The notes beneath the pieces were generated by a model. That model ran no database searches. It had not been told where the DNA came from and saw only the letters and a program-made list of their open reading frames with translations. Shown here in pieces: positions 1 through 6,616 of a stretch of DNA of 9,410 nt. The position numbers and the translations under genes are program-made. Where the stretch lies: positions 1 to 9,410 of the forward strand of contig CALDJV010000618.1 of NCBI GenBank assembly GCA_937899305.1, read 5' to 3'. The first letter of the stretch is position 1. Every line of letters starts with the position of its first letter. This DNA is from an uncultured Cytophagaceae bacterium. GTDB taxonomy: Bacteria > Bacteroidota > Bacteroidia > Cytophagales > Microscillaceae.

Positions 1-48
1 ATTATTTAAGAAACAATTAGATCAATAATACTTTTACCAAGTTTTCAA

Positions 49-69
49 TATCTTTGTAGAATATATTTG
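49..69 (+). promoter_or_regulatory. Two candidate -7 promoter elements for gene at 106
   Basis: Two perfect matches to the Bacteroidota sigma factor -7 consensus TAnnTTTG lie here: TATCTTTG at 49-56 and TATATTTG at 62-69. Either would place transcription start a few bases downstream and give a leader of about 30-45 bases before the ATG at 106. I do not see a clear -33 TTG at the usual distance for either one, so which is used, if any, is open. Confidence 0.4.
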
Positions 70-105
70 GTTCAAAGTATAATTTAGGATACTTACCTTT
101 AATAA

Positions 106-1503
106 ATGCCTATGGATTTTAAAAGTTTTCATGCCCGTTATCTTGAAGAAGAACTTGATAGTCTAACTGAAGAAGTATTAGATATCTTTAGTCAGGCCAT
201 TACTCCAGAAATTAGTAAAGAGTATGATGTAGTGGATGTCATGCTGGATTTTTTGGGGTACCACGAAAACAAAGCAAATTATGAATTCATCGAGGATTTG
301 TACCAAGTGTTGATGGATTATAACCAGGAGGTTTTTCTGGAAATCAAAGAGTATTTTGTCGAGGTTTTGGTAAAGTACCATTGTTTTCAGAAAAATGGGG
401 ATAAGGTGGAAGCTTACTTGCAAGATTTTATCAATTTTGGCTATCGAAACTACGATGTGTTGCTGATTACCCTGCATTTTGCCCTATTTTACGGGTATAC
501 TCAAAAGGTAGACGAGTTGATAGTGCATCTATACGAAGACGTAAAGCAAGACAAAGAATTGATAAGAGGTGCCTCAATAGATTTTACCTTGTTTAAGTTT
601 AGCATTGAGCTAGAAAAATGCTATCAACAGTACGAAACATCGGGCAGTGGACCTGAATGGGAACCTTTGCAGAAGACAATGGAAGCCTATGATTTTGATT
701 TCATACCGAAATTTAGAAGGGCAGTGGAACGAGGGATGGTACACTCAGGAGAAAGGGTTCGAGAAAAGGTGCTCCGTGCTTTTCCTAAAGACAAACAAGC
801 CACTTTGGCAACACTCCAATTGATCTTCATAAGGTATATGAGGCAGCGAGGGTGTGCTTTTGTGGTAGGGGCGATGATTTGGAATGCGCTGTTGGAGTAC
901 TGGGCTAACAATGAAAGTCAAGATTGGGAGGCTTTCTTTCAGTTTGACGAAGAACGATTTACTAGGTTCCTTGGAAAGAAAGGTGGCATTATCATGGATT
1001 ATCGAGCGTTGGTAGCTGCGCTGCTGTGGGGAAGTACTCATGCCATTGCCTTTCTGAAATCAATTCAGCTATTTGATGAGGAACATTATCAGGCCCAAAG
1101 GCAACAGATAACTGCAGTGAAGCAAGCTTTCAAAGAAGCCAACAATGTAGACTTGTGGCAGTATAATTTTGTGTTTGATTGGCAAGCCGCAAATGATGAA
1201 GCAGATGGAGGGCAAGCGGAAGAAAAGCAACTTTTTGCGGATTCTTTTCAGCTTACTAGCAAAGGTCAGAATGATGCTTCTTTTGGTGATATTGAGAATT
1301 TTTTGCCCAAGCCTAGCGATATTTGGGGAAATGGTGAAATTGATCTGCCCCCCATTGCTCCTGAGAAACCTACTCGACGGACGCACAATTTCAAAAGAAA
1401 TGAACGGGTAACGGTTCGTTACAGTGATGGTACGGTCAAGGAAAATGTGAAATTCAAGACCATTCAAGACGATTTTGAATTAGGAGCGTGTGAGGTGGTT
1501 TGA
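106..1503 (+). CDS. Hypothetical helical protein with a basic C-terminal tail
   Basis: This 465-residue protein is of unknown function. There is no signal peptide and no convincing membrane segment, so it is probably cytoplasmic. Residues 1 to about 350 are rich in Leu, Glu, Phe and Tyr in a pattern that suggests packed alpha helices, possibly of helical-repeat type. Residues about 360-425 form a linker rich in Asp, Glu, Gln and Pro. The last ~40 residues (425-465) are different: basic, with RNERVTVRYSDG followed by a Val/Lys/Phe-rich strand-like stretch, resembling a small beta domain. From memory, similar tails occur at the ends of some Bacteroidota proteins, possibly including SecA; this is unverified. 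The start is ATG at 106, with a second ATG two codons later at 112 equally possible. It is monocistronic, convergent with the isochorismate synthase gene, and preceded by -7-like elements. No catalytic motif was recognised. Confidence 0.85.
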   Translation: MPMDFKSFHARYLEEELDSLTEEVLDIFSQAITPEISKEYDVVDVMLDFLGYHENKANYEFIEDLYQVLMDYNQEVFLEIKEYFVEVLVKYHCFQKNGDKVEAYLQDFINFGYRNYDVLLITLHFALFYGYTQKVDELIVHLYEDVKQDKELIRGASIDFTLFKFSIELEKCYQQYETSGSGPEWEPLQKTMEAYDFDFIPKFRRAVERGMVHSGERVREKVLRAFPKDKQATLATLQLIFIRYMRQRGCAFVVGAMIWNALLEYWANNESQDWEAFFQFDEERFTRFLGKKGGIIMDYRALVAALLWGSTHAIAFLKSIQLFDEEHYQAQRQQITAVKQAFKEANNVDLWQYNFVFDWQAANDEADGGQAEEKQLFADSFQLTSKGQNDASFGDIENFLPKPSDIWGNGEIDLPPIAPEKPTRRTHNFKRNERVTVRYSDGTVKENVKFKTIQDDFELGACEVV

Positions 1504-1509
1504 TGTAAC

Positions 1510-1557
1510 GCCCTGATAGGTTGCGAAAACATATCAGGGCTAAAAGTTTATTTAGCC
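1510..1557. terminator. Nested hairpins between convergent genes, likely bidirectional terminator
   Basis: A perfect 9-bp inverted repeat (GCCCTGATA at 1510-1518, TATCAGGGC at 1532-1540, 13-base loop) begins six bases after the stop of the upstream gene. It is followed by TAAAAGTTTATTT. A second, overlapping 7-bp repeat (GGCTAAA 1538-1544, TTTAGCC 1551-1557, 6-base loop) shares three bases with it and runs into the 3' end of the facing gene. The position between converging stop codons fits a terminator serving both strands. The T-tract is weak on both sides. Confidence 0.6.
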
Positions 1558-2801
1558 TTCAGTACCGATAGCATTGTTTGGCTTTTGATTTCGGTTTCTT
1601 GCCATTCTTTTTCGGGGATAGAATCTTCGGTAATGCCAGCCCCCGCGTACAAAATGGCCTGTTTGCCTGCGATTTGCATACAGCGCAAATTGACAAAAAT
1701 ATGGCTGGCCTGCTCGATGTTTACTGGCCCAATAAAACCACTGTAAAAATCACGGGGATAGTTTTCATGCTTGAGAATAAAGTCCAACGAAGCTGCTTTG
1801 GGCATACCGCATACTGCCGAAGTAGGATGGAGGAGATCTAACATAACGGTACCTAACTCAGGAAAGTTGACATCTTGCATGTCTACCCGAAAGCGTGTAC
1901 ACAAATGCACCAAATTTCCCGCAATCACCGTTTTAGGACCTTCTTCTTCAAACTCTCGTAAGCGAATTTTTTTAAAGCAATTGATGATATAACGGCTCAC
2001 CATGGCTTGTTCCTCAATTTCCTTTTGCATCCACGCGGTATGACTCAACGGAATATCAGAATTGTACTGCTGAGTGCCTGCCAGGGCAATGGTTCGAAAA
2101 TGTTGGTGTTCGTCGGTGCTAATCAATGTTTCGGGCGTGGCCCCCATCCAGGTACCTACCTGAGGAATGTACACCAGGTAAGTAAGCGCATTGGCGTAAG
2201 TTTGGCATAACTTCATAAAAGTTTGCACATAATCGAAGTCCTCGGGTAAATCGACCGCTTTGGCACGCGAAAGCACCACTTTTTTGAAGTTCCCCGCCTT
2301 GATGCCATCCACCCCTTTCCGAACCAATTGAGTATAATCAGCCTCTGTGGCAAAATGTAAAGCTTGATGGGATGAAGTAGCGTCAAAAGAGGGAGGAATT
2401 TGCTTTAAAGTAGAGGGTTCATCTTCCAAAGCGTGCTCAAAGGTTTCCAGAAAACGTTGCTGATACTGCAAAATCTGCTCATTGAGTTGCTGAGGAGGGG
2501 TCAAATACTGAATGTTATCCAGCGCAGTAGAGAAGTACACATCTGCATTCAAAAAATACGTCTCCTTCAAGTCAGGATTGAGAAAACGGCCAAAAGCAAA
2601 CCCTGGACGACTCTCCTCCAGGTCTATTTTCATTTGTCGGGCCTGCCCACTGAGGTCAATGACTACGTTTTTGATATCCCCCTGAGGCAAACGCCAAATG
2701 GCAATGGGTAAGTCATGGGCCAGTGCGGCCTGGAAAAAACCTTGAAATTGCTTTAAATCAGTAGCAGCCTGTAATGTTTGATTAAATGCTTTTCTTCTCA
2801 T
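1548..2801 (-). CDS. menF: Isochorismate synthase (MenF/EntC family)
   Basis: It isomerises chorismate to isochorismate with Mg2+, the entry step of menaquinone (or siderophore) synthesis, in the cytoplasm. The 417-residue length fits the family (EntC about 390, E. coli MenF about 430). The chorismate-binding domain spans about 150-415. The catalytic base is Lys174 in FKKVVLSR and the acid is Glu224 in GATPETLIS; their 50-residue spacing equals that of K147/E197 in EntC and K190/E240 in MenF. Other family blocks are TIALAGTQ (237-244), KEIEEQ (260-265), HPTSAVCGMP (325-334), FYSGFIGP (352-359), and AGAGI with the following EKEWQETEIK region (386-406). The N-terminal ~145 residues are poorly conserved, as is usual. 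It lies 77 bases downstream of a MenI-like thioesterase gene on the same strand, which favours a menaquinone role over a siderophore one. I saw no strong promoter of its own, so co-transcription is likely. Confidence 0.9.
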   Translation of the reverse strand: MRRKAFNQTLQAATDLKQFQGFFQAALAHDLPIAIWRLPQGDIKNVVIDLSGQARQMKIDLEESRPGFAFGRFLNPDLKETYFLNADVYFSTALDNIQYLTPPQQLNEQILQYQQRFLETFEHALEDEPSTLKQIPPSFDATSSHQALHFATEADYTQLVRKGVDGIKAGNFKKVVLSRAKAVDLPEDFDYVQTFMKLCQTYANALTYLVYIPQVGTWMGATPETLISTDEHQHFRTIALAGTQQYNSDIPLSHTAWMQKEIEEQAMVSRYIINCFKKIRLREFEEEGPKTVIAGNLVHLCTRFRVDMQDVNFPELGTVMLDLLHPTSAVCGMPKAASLDFILKHENYPRDFYSGFIGPVNIEQASHIFVNLRCMQIAGKQAILYAGAGITEDSIPEKEWQETEIKSQTMLSVLKAK

Positions 2802-2878
2802 ATATGCTAGTAACGAAATTTTATTGCCTGACTCATCCCTTCATAAAAAGCGATGATATATGGGTACAATACCTACGA

Positions 2879-3310
2879 TTATCCTTGGGCTTTGCGGATT
2901 TCACGGACTGCCATGGTAATACGGCTCGTGCATACCAGCTTGCCCTCTTCATTGGTGATGTTGATCTGCCAAACGTGCGTACTACGACCAATGTGTAAAG
3001 GGGTCGCTTTGCCATAAACGTATCCACTTCGCACCCCTCTTACGTGGTTGGCGTTGATCTCTAGCCCTACACAAAAGTATTTCTTAGGGTCTACTGCCAA
3101 AGTAGCCCCAATACTCCCCAATGTTTCGGCCAATACCACCGAAGCCCCCCCATGCAGCAATCCCATAGGCTGATGGGTACGTTTATCTACTGGCATTTTA
3201 CCGCAAAGGTAGTCTTCACCGACTTCAGTGATTTCAATGCCCACGTGCCCTACCATATGGTTGTGGCTGTTCTGGTTCAATATTTCGGGAGTAACATCTG
3301 TATTTAGCAT
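2879..3310 (-). CDS. menI: Hotdog thioesterase, probable DHNA-CoA hydrolase (YdiI/MenI type)
   Basis: This 143-residue protein has a single hotdog fold of the PaaI/YdiI group. It probably hydrolyses 1,4-dihydroxy-2-naphthoyl-CoA in menaquinone synthesis. The core motif QPMGLLHGGASVVLAETLGS (47-66) carries the residues known to matter in E. coli YdiI: Gln47, His53, Gly54, Glu62 (catalytic) and Ser66. A second block, VGLEINANHV (81-90), contains His89. PLHIGRSTHVWQI (104-116) and the TSR strand complete the family signature. The longer reading from ATG at 3364 would add 18 residues unlike the family. It would also put the start codon inside the -33 element of the promoter at 3336-3365, so ATG at 3308-3310 is preferred. 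The isochorismate synthase gene follows 77 bases downstream. A more general acyl-CoA thioesterase activity cannot be excluded, but the pairing supports MenI. Confidence 0.85.
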   Translation of the reverse strand: MLNTDVTPEILNQNSHNHMVGHVGIEITEVGEDYLCGKMPVDKRTHQPMGLLHGGASVVLAETLGSIGATLAVDPKKYFCVGLEINANHVRGVRSGYVYGKATPLHIGRSTHVWQINITNEEGKLVCTSRITMAVREIRKAQG

Positions 3311-3335
3311 AAAAAATTGTATTCTTGTGATTGAG

Positions 3336-3365
3336 CAAAGATAAAATTTGGGGGTAATGACCAAA
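3336..3365 (-). promoter_or_regulatory. Bacteroidota-type promoter for thioesterase-menF operon
   Basis: Read on the minus strand, TTTG (3365-3362) is followed after 18 bases by TATCTTTG (3343-3336), a full match to the -33/-7 pattern TTTG-N(17-23)-TAnnTTTG. Transcription would start near 3330, leaving a leader of about 20 bases before the ATG at 3310. This is the clearest promoter in the window, and it decides the thioesterase start codon. Confidence 0.65.
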
Positions 3366-3448
3366 TTTTTGGCAGCCCTTGGGTTTTATTTTAGGGAGTA
3401 TCTAAAAAATAACACACCCAACTAGTAGCCGTTCTTTCACGAATATAT

Positions 3449-3768
3449 TTCGTTATTTTTATTGCCTTTAGCGCTGCTATGGGCGCAAAAAATAGCCTCA
3501 TCTATTCGCAAAACCACTGGCTCTAATAGGGAGACTATCTATTACATCCTCCCTTATCGCTTTTAAAAATACATTTAGATCCTGATATTAAATCTAAAAG
3601 GTAATTCTAAATAACATTTTCAAAATAAGTATCCGATTTGGTCATATGCATGGGCTGTTGGGCCTCAGAGTTCCTTACAGGATAAATTTTGCAGTAATAG
3701 CAGGGCTATTGCGAGAACCGAAGCTGCAGCTTGCTGCGCTGAGCTCTGCTTTAGCTAAAAATAACGAA
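3449..3768. repeat. Possible dispersed or MITE-like element with 13-bp inverted ends
   Basis: TTCGTTATTTTTA at 3449-3461 is exactly repeated in inverse orientation at 3756-3768, bounding 320 bases. The right-hand part (3650-3790) is more GC-rich than its surroundings and dense in structure: a hairpin at 3694-3712, a perfect 12-bp palindrome AAGCTGCAGCTT at 3721-3732, and GAGCTC at 3741-3746. On the minus strand a stop-free stretch without an ATG crosses the block. No transposase is encoded and no flanking target duplication is evident. The element status is an inference; the inverted ends could be chance plus a hairpin-rich leader. Confidence 0.35.
3694..3712. other. Short hairpin in intergenic block
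   Basis: AATAGC (3696-3701) and GCTATT (3705-3710) pair around a 3-base loop, extended by a G-T and a G-C pair to 8 bp. No T-tract follows on either strand, so it does not look like an intrinsic terminator. Confidence 0.4.
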
Positions 3769-3874
3769 GTCCAGCAGTTCAGGCAGTAGAGAAAGACAGA
3801 TAGTTATTGTGAATACGTTATTAAACATCATGAAAAAACAGAATGTTCTGTAAGCGCCATAAATTTAGATAAAA

Positions 3875-4501
3875 TTGAAAACAAAAAAAATATACCTGGT
3901 CCGACACGGACAAACCGACTACAACCTCCAAGGAATTGTGCAAGGCAGTGGAGTAGATTCAGACTTAAACGCGACCGGCCAACGTCAAGCCGAGTTATTT
4001 TTCGAGATGTATCAATCAGTCAACTTTGATAAAGTGTACACCTCCCGATTAAAGCGTAGTATTCAATCAGTTCAAAAATTCATTGATAAAGGCATTCCAG
4101 TAGAACACTACGAAGGGCTCAATGAGATGGGGTATGGAACTCGAGAAGGACAAAAAACTTCCGACGAAGACGACAACTACTACCTTGAGTTGGTACGGCG
4201 CTGGAGCGAAGGCGAAGTAACGTTGCCTTTTGAGGGTGGAGAGAGCCCAGTAATGGTACAAAATAGACAAAAACCAGTACTGGATAAAATATTGTCGAGA
4301 GAAGACGAAAAAACAATTCTGATTTGTATGCACGGGCGAGCCGTGCGCATTTTTTTGGCTTTGATGCTCAATTATCCTTTGACCGAGATGGAAAAGTTTG
4401 AGCACACCAACCTATGTCTGTATGAATTGACCTATACCGGAAGTATGTTTACCGTAGACCGTTTTTGTGATACAACTCACTTGAAGGAGATGGGGGCATA
4501 A
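3875..4501 (+). CDS. Histidine phosphatase family protein (phosphoglycerate mutase-like)
   Basis: This 208-residue cytoplasmic enzyme belongs to the histidine phosphatase (RHG) superfamily. The phospho-accepting His11 sits in LVRHGQTDYN (8-17). The phosphate pocket is completed by Arg10, Arg58 (YTSRLKRS) and His153 (CMHGRAVR), and Glu84 in LNEMGYGTREG is the likely proton donor. GGESPVMVQNR (121-131) is also typical. The length fits small phosphatases of the GpmB/CobC type better than cofactor-dependent glycolytic mutase (about 250 residues), and the substrate cannot be told. The start is TTG at 3875. In-frame stops lie just upstream (nearest TAG at 3866-3868), and the next in-frame ATG is residue 45, beyond the catalytic RHG. 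It runs convergent with the response regulator gene, with only two bases between stop codons. Confidence 0.9.
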   Translation: MKTKKIYLVRHGQTDYNLQGIVQGSGVDSDLNATGQRQAELFFEMYQSVNFDKVYTSRLKRSIQSVQKFIDKGIPVEHYEGLNEMGYGTREGQKTSDEDDNYYLELVRRWSEGEVTLPFEGGESPVMVQNRQKPVLDKILSREDEKTILICMHGRAVRIFLALMLNYPLTEMEKFEHTNLCLYELTYTGSMFTVDRFCDTTHLKEMGA

Positions 4502-4503
4502 CC

Positions 4504-5235
4504 TTACTTTGCCACCCTGGCTTGTACCATTTGCTGGAAGCTTTCCCGATAAGTTTTTCCAATAGGAATGTATTCCTGCCGAATCTTCACCCGGTGTTTT
4601 TCTATCATTATGATATGCTGGAAAGACACAATGAATGACTTGTGTATTTTGACAAATTTGTGTTCAGGTAAGAGGTCTATGACTTCTTTCATAGAAAAAA
4701 GCGAGAGTACCTCCTGGGTTTCAGTGACAAACTTTACGTAGTTTCCGGTGCTTTCTACATACAATAGTTCCCGAAGGTAAAGTTGGTGAATTTGGGTACC
4801 ACTTTTGACCAAAATCGTAGCGTCATTTGCTTGAGCAGAAGGGGTAGGGGAGGTGTCTGCTACTGCTGGTGGTAGCTGAAGGTAATGCTGTGCTTTGTTA
4901 ATGGCTTTGAGAAAGTGCTCAAATTCAATGGGTTTGAGTAAATAATCTACCGTGTAGAAATCATAACCTTGCAATGCATATTCGGGATAAGCCGTGGTAA
5001 AAATGACTGCGGGTTGTTGAGTAATGCTTTTAAGAAGTTGCAACCCGTTGATATCAGGCATGTTGATGTCCAAAAAAAGCAAATCGACGTCGTTTTGCTG
5101 TAAAAAGGCCATGGCTTCAATCGCGTTTTCAAAACAAGCAATCAAATCAATGTAAGGGGTTTTTTGACTATGATGGCGGATGACTTCCAGCGCCATAAAT
5201 TCGTCGTCAATGGCTACACATTTGATTTTATTCAT
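4504..5235 (-). CDS. LytTR-type DNA-binding response regulator
   Basis: This 243-residue response regulator controls transcription downstream of the adjacent sensor kinase. The receiver domain (about 3-120) has the acidic pocket Asp10-Asp11, the phospho-acceptor Asp56 in LFLDINMPDINGL, the Thr80/Thr81 position in IFTTAY and Lys101 in LLKPIEF. A Pro/Ala/Ser-rich linker (about 121-138) leads to a LytTR DNA-binding domain (about 139-240), recognisable by LLYVESTGNYVKF (157-169), the KFVKIHKSFIVS block (193-204) and IPIGKTYR (223-230). The start codon overlaps the end of the kinase gene by 8 bases (ATGAATAA shares the kinase TAA), which implies translational coupling. The target genes are not evident from the sequence; LytTR regulators in this phylum often act near their own locus, but I recognised no operator. 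Confidence 0.95.
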   Translation of the reverse strand: MNKIKCVAIDDEFMALEVIRHHSQKTPYIDLIACFENAIEAMAFLQQNDVDLLFLDINMPDINGLQLLKSITQQPAVIFTTAYPEYALQGYDFYTVDYLLKPIEFEHFLKAINKAQHYLQLPPAVADTSPTPSAQANDATILVKSGTQIHQLYLRELLYVESTGNYVKFVTETQEVLSLFSMKEVIDLLPEHKFVKIHKSFIVSFQHIIMIEKHRVKIRQEYIPIGKTYRESFQQMVQARVAK

Positions 5236-6379
5236 GAATAATTGGTTGAGTTAAATACAAAGATAAAATAACCTGAAACACTTCCTTTCCTGGTACAATG
5301 TCTAATACGTGTTGTTCGGGGTACAACAACTCCAAACGACGTTGGGTATTTTGTAACCCCAGGCCCGAAGCTTCCTTGATGGGTTGTTGGCCTCCATAAG
5401 GGTTTACCGTATTGCTTATTTCAAATTTGAGCCATTGTTTTTCTACCTTGAGCTGAATATCTATGGTAGAAACTTGGTTTTTGCTGATGCCATGTTTAAA
5501 GGCGTTTTCCACAAAACTAATCAATAACATTGGAGCGATTACGTAATGATCGGGGCGATCAATGTCTATGTTTACCTTGATTTGAGGAACCTGTTTTTTT
5601 CCAGTAAATCGTTGCTTTTGCAGCGCTATATAGTTTTCAATATAATTGAGTTCCTTCTCCAGCGCAATGACACTTACATTACTTTCATAAAGCATATAAC
5701 GGAGCAAATTTGAAAGCTTGGCAATGCCTTTGGCAGTTCGTTCAGATCCATCGCTCAGTGCCGAAGCATACACATGGTTGAGGGTATTGAACAAGAAATG
5801 AGGATTGATTTGAGACTTTAAAAACTTCAGCTCGGTTTGCAGCTTATCTTCTATCAACAAACGTTTCTCCTTTTCATATTGCACCCAATCTTGAGTAAAT
5901 CGGGCCCCAAACGAAACTATCAGCACCACCAGGTACAAGGGAGGCTGCATAGCGACTAACCTCATAAAATGATCGGGTGGGTGGGTATCAGCGGACTCAG
6001 TTTGAGGAACGAGTTCCACCAAAAAATAATCAACGCCCACCTCTAGTCCATAACACATGACAATAAATGACACCAAATAGGCTACATAGTTGAGGTATTG
6101 CTTCTTTTTAAGGTAAGCACCCACCAAAAAATTGGTGTTACCATAAAACAACAGCATTTTAAAGACATTGCCTACCAACAGAGGAATCAAAAACTGTAGG
6201 TCATAATATTTGTGATCCTGAAAGATACTATTCTGGTCTTCAAAGGTAAGCCGACTATAAGATGCAGTGAAATAAAAATAAGAAATCGCCAACCAAAACA
6301 AGGTATGAAAGGTAATCGTGATGACTTGTTCAGGCTTTAAATCTTTGAGTTTAACCATAGGTGTGAGTTTAAGCTGCAT
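5228..6379 (-). CDS. LytS-like sensor histidine kinase
   Basis: This 383-residue inner-membrane kinase phosphorylates the LytTR regulator encoded just downstream. The N-terminal half has about four hydrophobic segments (roughly 19-39, 61-80, 97-118 and 145-160). Between the last two lies a short polar loop rich in Pro, His and acidic residues (about 122-140). There is no large sensor domain, so any signal is probably sensed in the membrane. A coiled-coil-like stretch (167-190) connects to the His_kinase domain: the phospho-acceptor is His194 in QINPHFLFNTLNH, the N-box is ENAFKHG (291-297), and the G-box-like ATP lid is SGLGLQNTQRRLELLYP (338-354). This arrangement is that of the LytS/YehU kinases (PF06580). 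The start is ATG at 6377-6379, with ATG at 6356-6358 (residue 8) as an alternative. The 5' region is shared with a divergent serine hydrolase gene. Confidence 0.95.
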   Translation of the reverse strand: MQLKLTPMVKLKDLKPEQVITITFHTLFWLAISYFYFTASYSRLTFEDQNSIFQDHKYYDLQFLIPLLVGNVFKMLLFYGNTNFLVGAYLKKKQYLNYVAYLVSFIVMCYGLEVGVDYFLVELVPQTESADTHPPDHFMRLVAMQPPLYLVVLIVSFGARFTQDWVQYEKEKRLLIEDKLQTELKFLKSQINPHFLFNTLNHVYASALSDGSERTAKGIAKLSNLLRYMLYESNVSVIALEKELNYIENYIALQKQRFTGKKQVPQIKVNIDIDRPDHYVIAPMLLISFVENAFKHGISKNQVSTIDIQLKVEKQWLKFEISNTVNPYGGQQPIKEASGLGLQNTQRRLELLYPEQHVLDIVPGKEVFQVILSLYLTQPIIHE

Positions 6380-6567
6380 CGAAGTTACTTAAAAAAAATT
6401 GGGCTACTTCGCGTTTTTTATGAACGAATGATTTTTTTACAGCAAAGCTTTATTAAGATTGATAAAAGCGTCCATCAAATAAATCATACCATACATCCAT
6501 TATATCCCTCCTTTGCTACATCTCATTTTTTAGAGTAAGCTTCAATTTTTTTATTGCAGTTATTATT

Positions 6568-6581
6568 CAGGTGAAAACCTG
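6568..6581. other. 5-bp GAAA-loop hairpin upstream of hydrolase
   Basis: CAGGT (6568-6572) and ACCTG (6577-6581) pair around GAAA, which as RNA would be a stable GNRA tetraloop, followed by GGTTTTACTC. It lies 35 bases before the start codon. It could be a leader element or a weak terminator; nothing equivalent is found before the second hydrolase. Confidence 0.3.
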
Positions 6582-6588
6582 GTTTTAC

Positions 6589-6616
6589 TCAAACCATATA
6601 ATCTAATTTATTCATC
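6589..6616 (+). promoter_or_regulatory. Conserved upstream sequence, copy 1
   Basis: The 28 bases before the ATG, starting TCAAACCATATAA, closely match the 26 bases before the second hydrolase at 8502-8527 (TCAAATCATATAA). Conservation of non-coding sequence next to the duplicated genes suggests a shared promoter or translation-initiation region, or recent duplication. Confidence 0.4.

Larger units (their letters stand above)
3311..3874. other. Gene-less intergenic region with repeats
   Basis: This stretch lies between divergent genes and has no ORF with a credible start. It holds the promoter at 3336-3365. It also has an ACGAA/TTCGT inverted repeat around TATAT (3439-3453) and a near-repeat TAGGGAG-TATCTA (3392-3404) versus TAGGGAGACTATCTA (3527-3541). 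A TTTAGAT/ATCTAAA hairpin lies at 3574-3598, and a structured block described separately covers 3449-3768. No TAnnTTTG element directed at the downstream + strand gene was found; TAAATTTA at 3860-3867 is one base off but lies only 8 bases from the TTG start. Confidence 0.6.
6380..6616. other. Divergent intergenic region, kinase and serine hydrolase
   Basis: This 237-base AT-rich region separates the kinase (-) from the hydrolase (+) and must hold promoters for both. I found no perfect TAnnTTTG on either strand. Visible items are a small hairpin at 6568-6581, a CATAC-CATAC direct repeat at 6485-6494, and a stretch at 6589-6616 similar to that upstream of the second hydrolase. Confidence 0.5.

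Noticed and set aside
178..1467. Several open frames opposite or within the gene at 106-1503
   Set aside because: They are shadows with unnatural composition and no family motifs, lying fully inside a better coding frame.
3311..3364. Extended N-terminus of the thioesterase from ATG at 3364
   Set aside because: The extra residues do not resemble the family, and the start codon lies in the -33 element of a strong promoter whose transcript would begin near 3330.
3449..3768. Intact insertion sequence
   Set aside because: No transposase frame and no visible target-site duplication; at most a non-autonomous element.
4067..4405. Minus-strand frames opposite the histidine phosphatase
   Set aside because: The + strand frame has all catalytic motifs of a known family; the opposite frames have none.
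6485..6494. CATAC-CATAC direct repeat as a LytTR operator
   Set aside because: LytTR sites are normally two imperfect repeats separated by about one helical turn or more; these are directly adjacent and very short in AT-rich DNA.
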